Shown here: piece by piece, positions 1 through 6,894 of the stretch
How the letters are laid out: each line of letters opens with the position of its first letter
Position numbering within the stretch: the stretch's first letter is position 1
From: Anaerolineales bacterium
GTDB taxonomy: Bacteria > Chloroflexota > Anaerolineae > Anaerolineales > Villigracilaceae
NCBI GenBank assembly: GCA_016789485.1
Contig: JAEURE010000044.1
Coordinates: 1 to 12,442 of the forward strand
DNA: 12,442 nt
Reading direction: 5' to 3'
Program-made: the position numbers and the translations under genes
Notes under the pieces: model-generated
Told to the model about the DNA's origin: nothing
Database searches by the model: none
What the model saw: only the letters and a program-made list of their open reading frames with translations

Positions 1-2526
1 ATGCAAACCTGCGGACAATGCCACGATACGAAATTCATCGAATCCCACGCATTTCACGCTGACCTTGGCTTGTCCGACTTCGCCGCTTCAACAGAAACAT
101 GGGATGCCTCCACAGGCACTTTCGGCCAGTGGAATCCCCTCACCTACCGCTTCCTCTCTCAGAGCGGAGATGAACGCCTTGATCTCTCCACCGCTGAATG
201 GTTGATGCTTAACGGCGAACGCATCGTCGGCGGCGGACCTGCCACCACATCCCGCGATGGCACTTTGCTGACAGACTTAAAGACAAGCAAAGAAAATCCA
301 GAAACTTCCATCCTTGATGAAAACGGAAGCGCCACCACTTGGGACTGGGATAAATCTGGCACTATGGAAATGAACTGCTTCCTCTGCCACCTTGAAGCTC
401 CCGATACCGCCGCCCGTGCCGAAGCCATCCAATCTGGGGAGTTTGGCAATGCCAACACCGCCACCCTGCTTGGCTTGGATATCGTCAATGACGGGAACGA
501 AGGCTGGGTCTGGAATACAGCCGCCTTCACCGAAACAGGCGAACTCAAGAGTGAAATGATCGGCATTCAAGATCCTACCAACGCCAACTGCGCGACCTGC
601 CATGGAGAAGTTCATCCCGAAACAGAAGAGCCGCTCACCCTCAACGCCTGCGACTTGGACTATCCACAAAGCGCCACAACCGGACAGGTTGTCAGCGGAC
701 AGCGCATTAATCAGTCAGGTGTAAACCTCTCAGGTAAAAATGACATCTCTCGCTCATGGGATATCCACGCAGAACGTCAGCTGCAATGTACAGATTGTCA
801 TTTCGCGCTGAACAACCCTGCTCACGTCAGCGAGGCGCAAAGCAACAACCCCGACCATCTGATTTACGATCCCCGTTCGCTGGAGATCGGGGAATACCTT
901 GAAAGACCCGACCATAACTTCGCCCGCGGGCAAAGCGCACAATTCAATGTCGCGCCCGAATACAAGGGGACCATGCGCCGTTGTGAGAACTGCCACGACG
1001 CCAGCAAAGGACACGCCGACTGGCTGCCCTATATCGAAACTCACATGGATGCCGTCGCCTGCGAAACCTGTCACATCCCGCAGATGTATGCACCTGCCAT
1101 CCAATCCTATGACTGGACGGTCATCACTACGGACGGAACCGCTGTGGAAACCTGCCGCGGCGTGGAAGGCGACCCAAGTGCAGTGACCTCCCTCGTCACT
1201 GGCTACGAACCGGTCCTGCTTAACCGCACCAACATTGACGGCGACTCATTGCTTGCACCGTATAACTTGATCACGTCTTTCTACTGGGTATACGATGATG
1301 TTAATGACAACAAACGCCCCGTACGTTTGATGGACCTTGAAGCGGCATTCCTCGAGAACGGAAAGTACGCAAATGACATCGTTACCGCATTTGACACGAA
1401 CAGCGACGGCAAACTGAGCGCGGATGAATTGGTAATCGACTCTTCCGCCAAGGAAGGAGTCGTAAAGGCGAAACTCGAGGCATTAGGGCTGGATAATCCA
1501 CGCATCGAGGGCATGGTTCAGCCGTACAGCATCAATCACAACGTTGCCCGTGGTGAAAATGCCGTCAACGACTGCAAAGTCTGCCACAACGCCGACTCGC
1601 GTATTACTCAATCCATCAAACTCGCGGATAATGCACCTGTCATGCCCGTCTTCGACGTGGATAACAATGTGCAGGGCAGCGGTGAGCTTGTCACTGGCGA
1701 AGATGGAGCGTTGTACTATCAACCCGCGCCCGCCAAGGATGGCATGTATGTTTTCGGTTCCAGCCGTGTAAGTTGGATCGACTGGCTCGGCGCACTTGCC
1801 TTCGCGGGTTCGCTTTTAGGTGTGATCGGCCATGGGACGTTGAGATTCTTATCGTCGAAGAAACAGGCTCGCGGCGCGGTCCGAACCGAACGCATTTACA
1901 TGTATGATGCCTATCGCCGTTTCTGGCACTGGCTGCAAACAACATCCATCGTCATTCTGTTATTCACGGGTCTCATCATTCACAGGCCCGATATATTCGG
2001 CGCGTTCTCCTTCCGCGGCGTAGTGACTTTACACAATGTCATCGCCGCCATATTGGTGCTCAATGCGCTGCTCTCCGTCTTTTATCATGTTGCTACCGAA
2101 CGCATGCAGGAATACATCCCACGCCCGTATGGCTTCTTTGACGACGCGATGGTTCAGGCGAAATACTACATTTCAGGAATTTTCAAAGGTGAAGGACATC
2201 CCTTTGAGAAGCGGCCCAACAATCGTATGAACCCCATTCAGAAGATCACCTACTTTGGAATTCTGAACGTGCTGCTTCCTTTACAGATGATCACCGGCGC
2301 GTTGATGTGGGGCGTGCAGAAGTGGCCTGCCTTTGCTAACGCACTCGGCGGACTTCCCTTGCTTGCACCTTTCCATTCGTTGGTCGCATGGCTGTTTGGA
2401 ACCTTCATCATCGTACATGTGTATATGACCACCACCGGCGCAACCCCGCTCGAAGCGACTCGCGCCATGATCACCGGCTATGAAGAAGTGGAAGTACATA
2501 ACGGCAAGGATGAAGAAGGATCGTAA
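1..2526 (+). CDS. Multihaem c-type cytochrome (octahaem tetrathionate reductase-like) fused to cytochrome b561-type anchor, probably 5'-partial
   Basis: The visible 841 residues hold seven CXXCH haem c sites, at residues 4, 126, 197, 263, 328, 354 and 525. The segment around 350-370 (ACETCHIP followed by an aromatic YDW stretch) resembles the octahaem tetrathionate reductase family. From about residue 593 there are five membrane helices (about 595-617, 641-661, 675-697, 747-768 and 790-811). Histidines H643, H661, H678, H696, H792 and H806 could ligate b haems, as in cytochrome b561/formate dehydrogenase gamma subunits. The inferred role is electron transfer between the quinone pool and an extracytoplasmic haem-bearing catalytic head acting on a sulfur or nitrogen oxyanion. 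The ATG at base 1 gives no signal peptide and lies four codons from a haem site, so the true start, and perhaps an eighth haem, is probably upstream. An EF-hand-like loop sits at residues 465-476. The downstream YeeE-type genes support a sulfur role. The substrate is not proven, and another multihaem reductase or oxidase is possible. Confidence 0.82.
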   Translation: MQTCGQCHDTKFIESHAFHADLGLSDFAASTETWDASTGTFGQWNPLTYRFLSQSGDERLDLSTAEWLMLNGERIVGGGPATTSRDGTLLTDLKTSKENPETSILDENGSATTWDWDKSGTMEMNCFLCHLEAPDTAARAEAIQSGEFGNANTATLLGLDIVNDGNEGWVWNTAAFTETGELKSEMIGIQDPTNANCATCHGEVHPETEEPLTLNACDLDYPQSATTGQVVSGQRINQSGVNLSGKNDISRSWDIHAERQLQCTDCHFALNNPAHVSEAQSNNPDHLIYDPRSLEIGEYLERPDHNFARGQSAQFNVAPEYKGTMRRCENCHDASKGHADWLPYIETHMDAVACETCHIPQMYAPAIQSYDWTVITTDGTAVETCRGVEGDPSAVTSLVTGYEPVLLNRTNIDGDSLLAPYNLITSFYWVYDDVNDNKRPVRLMDLEAAFLENGKYANDIVTAFDTNSDGKLSADELVIDSSAKEGVVKAKLEALGLDNPRIEGMVQPYSINHNVARGENAVNDCKVCHNADSRITQSIKLADNAPVMPVFDVDNNVQGSGELVTGEDGALYYQPAPAKDGMYVFGSSRVSWIDWLGALAFAGSLLGVIGHGTLRFLSSKKQARGAVRTERIYMYDAYRRFWHWLQTTSIVILLFTGLIIHRPDIFGAFSFRGVVTLHNVIAAILVLNALLSVFYHVATERMQEYIPRPYGFFDDAMVQAKYYISGIFKGEGHPFEKRPNNRMNPIQKITYFGILNVLLPLQMITGALMWGVQKWPAFANALGGLPLLAPFHSLVAWLFGTFIIVHVYMTTTGATPLEATRAMITGYEEVEVHNGKDEEGS

Positions 2527-2592
2527 GTTGAACCTCAAACATCTTCACCTTTGTTTTCATAGCGCCCTTCGTATTTAGAAAAGGAATGAATC

Positions 2593-3138
2593 ATGACCAC
2601 TCAAACTAGAAAATCGATCTTCAAGCGGCCCGAAAAAGCATATGTGCATCCGTATTTTGGCGGGCTGGTACTGGGAATCGTCCTGTTCCTTGCCTTCTTT
2701 CTCACAGGCAATGGACTCGGCTCTTCAGGTGCGACCAGCCGCATTGACGCGCTGATCGTGGATAGCATCTCACCTTCCCACGTGGACAATAATCCATACT
2801 TGTTGAAGATGGCAGGCGGCGACAAAAATCCGCTGGATGATTGGATCGTACCCGTCTTCTTTGGGGCACTGCTCGGCGGGTTTGCATCAGGCTTCATGAA
2901 TGGACGCCTCAAATTCATGACCACAAAAGGTCCGCACATCTCAGACCGTACCCGCTGGCTGATGGCTTTCCTTGGCGGCGTCATCTTCCTGTACGGTGCG
3001 CGCATGGCGCGCGGCTGCACTTCAGGACAGGCGCTCTCCGGCGGAGCCACTCTCTCCGCGGGTTCATGGGTGGTCATGTTCGCCATCTTTGGCGGCGCGT
3101 ACGGACTGGCATATTTCGTCCGCAAGTTGTGGAATTAG
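2593..3138 (+). CDS. YeeE/YedE-family transporter, N-terminal half (sulfur compound transport)
   Basis: This 181-residue membrane protein has four predicted helices (about 22-40, 83-103, 121-139 and 156-176) and a basic N-terminus, which suggests the N-terminus is cytoplasmic. The family signature is the stretch GARMARGCTSGQALSGG around residues 135-151, with Cys142 in the position of the conserved YeeE/YedE cysteine. In this family, conserved cysteines relay thiosulfate or related sulfur species across the membrane (TsuA is the characterised member). Canonical YeeE is about twice this length and has two pseudosymmetric halves, and the next gene supplies the second half, so the two products probably form one transporter. 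The start is set by an AAGGA ribosome-binding site at 2581-2585. It begins 66 bases after the cytochrome gene on the same strand and is probably cotranscribed with it. The family call is firm; the exact substrate is inferred. Confidence 0.85.
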   Translation: MTTQTRKSIFKRPEKAYVHPYFGGLVLGIVLFLAFFLTGNGLGSSGATSRIDALIVDSISPSHVDNNPYLLKMAGGDKNPLDDWIVPVFFGALLGGFASGFMNGRLKFMTTKGPHISDRTRWLMAFLGGVIFLYGARMARGCTSGQALSGGATLSAGSWVVMFAIFGGAYGLAYFVRKLWN

Positions 3139-3149
3139 GAGAACTAAAA

Positions 3150-4451
3150 ATGAACTTCCCTCTCCCCTCTCTTATTGCAGTAAGCGCAGCCAACCCGTGG
3201 ACTTATGTGCTCTTCGGAACAATCGGCTTCGCATTTGGCTACGTTTTGGAAATGTCTGGCTTTGGCGACTCACGAAAACTAGCCGCCCAGTTTTACTTTA
3301 CTGAACTGACCGTGCTCAAGGTAATGTTTACCGCCATTGTCACCGCAATGGTATTGACCTTCGGCGCAGTCGGGCTTGGCGTGTTGGATTTCAGCCAGGT
3401 ATGGGTCAATCCGACCTACCTTTGGTCTGGCTTGGTTGGCGGGTTGATCATGGGTGTGGGTTTTATCATCGGCGGCTTCTGCCCCACCACATCCCTCGCC
3501 TCTGCTTCCACAGGCAAAATTGACGGCATGCTCTTTATGCTTGGCGGATTTGTTGGCGCGTTTCTCTTCGGTGAAAGCGAGCCGCTCTTTACCAATTGGT
3601 ATAACAACGCAGGCTACTACGGACGTGTCACTCTCGACCAGGTCTTCGGTATACCCATCGGCGCGGTAGTGCTGCTTGTTGTCCTCATGGCACTCTTTAT
3701 GTTCTGGGGTGCGGAACAGCTCGAACGCATCTTTGGTAAAAAAGACCTGAGTAAGGAACCCAGGCGTCGGGTGGCGGGAGCCGTGGCTCTCTTCGCTGGA
3801 GCCGTGGCAGTGCTTGCAATCGGCAATCCGTCTCTTGAAGACCGCTATAACAAGGTCACCTTCACCCGCACTGAAACCATCCCGCAATTAAATACAGACC
3901 CCATTGTCAACACCTATGTGTATACAGCCGATCAAATGCTTGAAAAACGGCTGGTATTCACCTCCCCTGCCGAAGCCTTTAAGGCAAAGTATAACCAGGC
4001 CATGAATCCCGTTTATTTGGATGTGCGTTCCGAGGCAGATTACAACCTGTATCACATTGAAGATGCGGTCAATGTTCCGCTGGATCGTCTGGCGGAAGTC
4101 ATCCCTGTGCTGCTCAGCGAACCGCCCGCCAATACAGTTTTCATCCTGATGAGTAACGATGAAACCGCCGCAGTGAACGCGTGGAAGATCCTGGTTGGAT
4201 CGAGCGTACAGAACGTCTACATCCTGGAAGGCGGCGTGAACAACTGGATCGCTTTCTTCGGAGAAAATGAAGAAGCGCTTCGTCCCGCCCCGAATGCTGG
4301 CGACGACCAATTGGGCTACATCTTCCCCGCCGCATTGGGCAGCCGCTACGAGTCATGTTCCCCCGACCCCATCGAATATGAAAAGCTGGAATTCGAACAG
4401 AAGATCATTCTACAGCTCAAACGTGACAAATCTGGCGGCGGATGCGGATAG
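3150..4451 (+). CDS. YeeE/YedE-family transporter, second half, fused to a rhodanese-like domain without catalytic Cys
   Basis: This 433-residue protein has six predicted helices (about 17-34, 54-79, 90-110, 125-141, 166-187 and 207-225). The YeeE/YedE signature GGFCPTTSLASASTGK carries Cys111. A rhodanese-like domain follows at about 276-370, with the family landmarks YLDVRSEADYNLYHI, AVNVPLD and EGGVNNW. Where rhodaneses have their sulfur-carrying Cys (CRSGNRS type), this protein reads MSNDETAA, with Ser335 in the Cys position, so persulfide chemistry at that site is unlikely. The 60-residue tail has Cys403 and ends Ser-Gly-Gly-Gly-Cys-Gly. The basic loop KKDLSKEPRRR between helices 5 and 6 suggests a cytoplasmic side, placing the rhodanese domain outside the cytoplasm. 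I chose the ATG at 3150, with GGAG 7 bases upstream, because the longer in-frame reading to 2841 only overlaps the previous gene. It starts 11 bases after that gene's stop, so the two are translationally linked. Confidence 0.87.
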   Translation: MNFPLPSLIAVSAANPWTYVLFGTIGFAFGYVLEMSGFGDSRKLAAQFYFTELTVLKVMFTAIVTAMVLTFGAVGLGVLDFSQVWVNPTYLWSGLVGGLIMGVGFIIGGFCPTTSLASASTGKIDGMLFMLGGFVGAFLFGESEPLFTNWYNNAGYYGRVTLDQVFGIPIGAVVLLVVLMALFMFWGAEQLERIFGKKDLSKEPRRRVAGAVALFAGAVAVLAIGNPSLEDRYNKVTFTRTETIPQLNTDPIVNTYVYTADQMLEKRLVFTSPAEAFKAKYNQAMNPVYLDVRSEADYNLYHIEDAVNVPLDRLAEVIPVLLSEPPANTVFILMSNDETAAVNAWKILVGSSVQNVYILEGGVNNWIAFFGENEEALRPAPNAGDDQLGYIFPAALGSRYESCSPDPIEYEKLEFEQKIILQLKRDKSGGGCG

Positions 4452-4481
4452 CATAGCAAGCAGGTAGTAGAAAACAATAGA

Positions 4482-4525
4482 AAAACAACAGGCTCCCGAA
4501 GCTAACTTCGGGAGCCTGTTGTTTT
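4482..4525 (+). terminator. Rho-independent terminator of the sulfur module
   Basis: A perfect inverted repeat with a stem of 18 bp (20 bp counting A/T flanks) has a 4-base CTAA loop. The left arm is about 4482-4501 and the right arm 4506-4525, ending in TTGTTTT. It lies 30 bases after the YeeE-rhodanese stop codon. The flanking A-run means it could also stop transcription from the other direction. Confidence 0.9.
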
Positions 4526-4544
4526 GGATGAAATTGTTGTCGGG

Positions 4545-4550
4545 TATACT
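4545..4550 (+). promoter_or_regulatory. Probable -10 box (TATACT) for the SH3-like lipoprotein gene
   Basis: TATACT lies 45 bases before the lipoprotein start and just after a strong terminator, where a new promoter is expected. No good -35 hexamer is visible at 16-19 bases upstream; that zone overlaps the terminator tail. The 13-base string GTCGGGTATACTT around it recurs exactly at 10975-10987, also at a predicted promoter. Confidence 0.45.
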
Positions 4551-4594
4551 TAAGGCGCAGTTCAGCAAGAATACATAAGAATTCGAGAGGAACC

Positions 4595-5059
4595 ATGAAA
4601 TATCGTTTATTAATCTTAACCATTTTAGTGACAGTGCTGGCGGCTTGTGCCCCTGCATCCACACCGACTGAACCCACTGTGGACGTGATCGGCACAAGAG
4701 CCATGGAACTGGCAGTCCTGATGCAGACCCAGACGGCAATGGCTTATTCCCCCACACCGCCGCCGACTTTTACGCCCGAGCCGACCGCCACAGCGACCAT
4801 TGAACCAACCCCTGTAGTCATTGAAGAACCAATGATCGTAAACGGACCTGCCACTTGTTATGTAAAGCAAAACCCGGGGCCAGGTGCTCCTTTTACCAGC
4901 AACATATCAGATGGAAAGATCGTGGAATTGCTTGCCGTAGGCTCAACGCCAGGCTGGTACAAGATCATGGATCCATATTTCAATTCTCCCTGCTGGGTGA
5001 CGGAAAACAACATTTCCATTGACGAGAATATGGATCTCTCGGTTTACCCAGTGGAATAA
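4595..5059 (+). CDS. Small lipoprotein with Thr/Pro spacer and C-terminal SH3-like domain
   Basis: This 154-residue protein has a lipoprotein signal: MKYR, a hydrophobic stretch, then the lipobox LAAC with Cys18 as the lipidated residue. Residues 19 to about 78 form a Thr/Pro/Ala-rich low-complexity spacer typical of Chloroflexota surface proteins. The compact C-terminal part (about 85-150) has the pattern of a bacterial SH3-like fold, with CYVKQNPGPGAPF, KIVELLAVGSTPGWYKI and SPCWVTENNIS. Its two cysteines could form a disulfide. SH3-like domains of this kind usually bind cell-wall or polysaccharide ligands; the ligand here is unknown. A GAGAGGAA ribosome-binding site at 4584-4591 fixes the start. 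It is flanked by hairpin terminators and is therefore probably a single-gene unit. Confidence 0.8.
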   Translation: MKYRLLILTILVTVLAACAPASTPTEPTVDVIGTRAMELAVLMQTQTAMAYSPTPPPTFTPEPTATATIEPTPVVIEEPMIVNGPATCYVKQNPGPGAPFTSNISDGKIVELLAVGSTPGWYKIMDPYFNSPCWVTENNISIDENMDLSVYPVE

Positions 5060-5075
5060 AGGTCATCAGAAATGC

Positions 5076-5109
5076 AAACGTCTCGCGAAGTTAACTTCGC
5101 GAGACGTTT
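5076..5109. terminator. Terminator between convergent genes (mainly plus strand)
   Basis: A perfect 15-bp inverted repeat (5076-5090 and 5095-5109) has the loop TTAA. On the plus strand it is followed by TTTGTTT, 16 bases after the lipoprotein stop, which is a good intrinsic terminator. On the minus strand the T-tract is short (TTTGCATTT), so it may only partly serve the convergent DUF2807 operon. Confidence 0.85.
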
Positions 5110-5124
5110 TTGTTTATGCAAGGA

Positions 5125-6093
5125 TTACCTATTGCCCAGTGACTTGACGTTACCCGCGCCGCTGATCGATTCGTCTACGGCAGGGTCGCCATAATAACTA
5201 ACGTCACCTGCGCCGCTGATGCTGGCATCAAGGCTCTTATCCACCCAGATGGTGGCACTGCCCGCTCCCGTAATGCGGACTTCAGCAGTCTGGCTATGCA
5301 GATCGCCGCCGTTGAAGCTGCCAAAGCCGCTGATGCGCACGCCTACAGACTCAGCAGTACCGTCGGCAGTGATGTCCCCTGCGCCGCTCAAGACCACATC
5401 GAAGCTGGTCGCTTCAAGGTTGACAAGAGAAATCTCCCCGGCACCGCTGACAATTAGTTCAAGTGAATCAGTTTTCAGGTCAGTGACAAGAAGCGAGCCT
5501 GCGCTCGGCATCACGAGCTTGCTGACATCCTTAAGGGTGATGACGATTTGGACCGTCTCCGATGGTTTAACTCGGTCTTTCCAATTATCTTCGTTGTTGC
5601 GGATCTCCAGCACGCCGTCGGTGATTTCAGTGGAGATTTGTTTGAGCAGGTTATCGTCTGCGCTGATCACAATGGAATTGGCTGTGCCTTGCTTGACAGT
5701 GACATCGGCGGGATATTCAAGGGAGAGAGTTTCAAAATCTGCCAGTTTGCGGGTTTCAGATTTGATGACGCCAGAGCCCTTGATCGAACCGCCAAAGTCA
5801 TTGCCAACATCAAAGTTCCAATCAACGGAGCCTGAGCCATCCCAGCCCAATTGTGGAGCAAAGAGGATGGCAAGCACAGCGCCGATGATTAGCATCAGGG
5901 ACATGACAAGGCTGCCATAGCGCCACATGGAGCCAAGGATCAGGCTGAGCCCCCAGCCGATGAGCAGAAAGGGCCAGAGATGCGTAAGCGCCCAAAGGTT
6001 CTCAGAAGGGATGATGCCCATGCCGTTGAGCAGCCAGATGCTGCCTGTGGCAATCAGAACAAGCGGAAAGAAGTAGGATCGTTCATGTTTCAT
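5125..6093 (-). CDS. LiaF-like membrane protein with DUF2807 (GIN/adhesin-head type) beta-helix domain
   Basis: The 322-residue product has three N-terminal helices (about 8-24, 39-56 and 61-79), with the NGMGIIP and WPFLLIGWGL motifs typical of DUF5668/LiaF-type N-termini. An extracytoplasmic domain from about residue 117 to the end follows. That domain has a run of rungs built on [I/V]-S-G-A-G-x-[I/V], with at least six clear copies between about 218 and 318, characteristic of the DUF2807 right-handed beta-helix. Members of this family are envelope proteins, some encoded near cell-envelope stress or adhesion genes; no enzymatic residues are visible. The AGGAGA site at 6102-6107 sets the start. 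It is the second gene of a two-gene minus-strand operon, 42 bases after its neighbour, which carries a related membrane domain. Function beyond envelope association is unknown. Confidence 0.8.
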   Translation of the reverse strand: MKHERSYFFPLVLIATGSIWLLNGMGIIPSENLWALTHLWPFLLIGWGLSLILGSMWRYGSLVMSLMLIIGAVLAILFAPQLGWDGSGSVDWNFDVGNDFGGSIKGSGVIKSETRKLADFETLSLEYPADVTVKQGTANSIVISADDNLLKQISTEITDGVLEIRNNEDNWKDRVKPSETVQIVITLKDVSKLVMPSAGSLLVTDLKTDSLELIVSGAGEISLVNLEATSFDVVLSGAGDITADGTAESVGVRISGFGSFNGGDLHSQTAEVRITGAGSATIWVDKSLDASISGAGDVSYYGDPAVDESISGAGNVKSLGNR

Positions 6094-6135
6094 AATGCAG
6101 TTCTCCTATGTAATGTTTCATGCTGAGCAAAGGTG

Positions 6136-6672
6136 TCACTCGGTTTCTTTGTTTCGGAAGCGGTTAAAGATGAGATAAAGACCGAGCAGGATGAGCAAGG
6201 CGGGGAAGATGAACTGGCGCATTCCAAAGCGCTCGCCTGCGGAAAAGATCATCTCGAAGAAGCCGCCGAAGATGATGAACATGATCGCGCCGACCTTCAT
6301 GACGCCCTTTCCCGAGTTACGCTGACCTTCATCATCGCCATAGAGACCCATGATGAAGATGCCAAGCCCAACGGAGAAGAGGATGACGGTCCAGGCATAG
6401 GACCAACTCTCCCAGTGACCGCTGATGTTCTGGTAAAACAGAATCAGCCCGATGGTCGAGATGATCGTGGCAGGGACTGCCAATCCTGAAACGGACTTGC
6501 CGCCCGCGAACATGCCGATGAAGAACAGAGCGCCAAAGCCCATGACGAAGAAGGGCCAGATGAAGCTCCAGAAGTTGAGGCTGCTGAAAAGCTGCGAAAG
6601 CAGGGAAAGGACGCCGATGGCGATCAGGACGACTCCGCCGATGAGAGCGCCTGTATTACGGGGTTGGGACAT
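6136..6672 (-). CDS. Polytopic membrane protein related to LiaF/DUF5668 N-terminal domain
   Basis: This 178-residue protein is almost wholly membrane-embedded, with about six predicted helices (about 8-29, 34-57, 62-85, 90-112, 124-146 and 152-173). A basic tail, RFRNKETE, suggests a cytoplasmic C-terminus. The opening GALIGGVVLIAIGVLSLLSQL followed by FWSFIWPFFVMGFG matches the glycine/tryptophan pattern of LiaF-type membrane domains, and the next gene starts with a similar domain. No catalytic motif is seen. The ribosome-binding site GAGGAG (plus-strand 6681-6686) lies 8 bases before the ATG. The two products may work together in the membrane, for example in envelope-stress sensing as in LiaF systems, but no histidine kinase or response regulator is present in this window. 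Confidence 0.72.
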   Translation of the reverse strand: MSQPRNTGALIGGVVLIAIGVLSLLSQLFSSLNFWSFIWPFFVMGFGALFFIGMFAGGKSVSGLAVPATIISTIGLILFYQNISGHWESWSYAWTVILFSVGLGIFIMGLYGDDEGQRNSGKGVMKVGAIMFIIFGGFFEMIFSAGERFGMRQFIFPALLILLGLYLIFNRFRNKETE

Positions 6673-6749
6673 GGGGTTTACTCCTCGTGTGCGGTGGTTT
6701 CGATACGCCCTATGAAAGACAGACAGGGTTGTTCAACCACCAAAAGGTG

Positions 6750-6779
6750 ATAATGAGTTCTATGAATACTATACGTCAA
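6750..6779 (-). promoter_or_regulatory. Probable promoter of the LiaF-like/DUF2807 operon
   Basis: Read on the minus strand there is TTGACG (6779-6774), an 18-base spacer and CATTAT (6755-6750). This is followed by 77 bases of leader before the operon's first ATG. Short inverted repeats (CACC-AAAA-GGTG and GGTTG-TT-CAACC, about 6727-6750) lie just downstream and could be operator or leader structure. Confidence 0.45.
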
Positions 6780-6830
6780 ATGTGGAGATTGGTTGATTAA
6801 TCTTCCCATCCTAAAGGAGGGTTTTGGGGA

Positions 6831-6869
6831 GGAAAAAATAAACAATCCAGGCTGTATACCTGGATTGTT
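6831..6869 (-). terminator. Rho-independent terminator of the Cys-rich secreted protein gene
   Basis: An 11-bp perfect stem (6841-6851 and 6859-6869) with a 7-base loop is followed, on the minus strand, by TATTTTTT. It lies 26 bases beyond the stop codon of the minus-strand gene ending at 6895, as expected for its terminator. Confidence 0.85.
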
Positions 6870-6894
6870 CTTCTGAAGCGGAGGTCGCTGCGAA

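Noticed and set aside
2841..3149. In-frame extension upstream of the YeeE-rhodanese start
   Set aside because: It overlaps the first YeeE gene out of frame, is rich in Arg/His without family resemblance, and a ribosome-binding site sits just before ATG 3150.
3279..3887. 202-codon open frame on the minus strand
   Set aside because: It lies wholly opposite the YeeE-rhodanese gene, has a biased His/Lys/Asp composition, and has no ribosome site or recognisable motif.
5219..5920. 233-codon open frame on the plus strand
   Set aside because: It is antisense to the DUF2807 repeats, which avoid stops by their Gly/Ala/Ser codons. Composition is Ser/Pro/Thr-rich noise.
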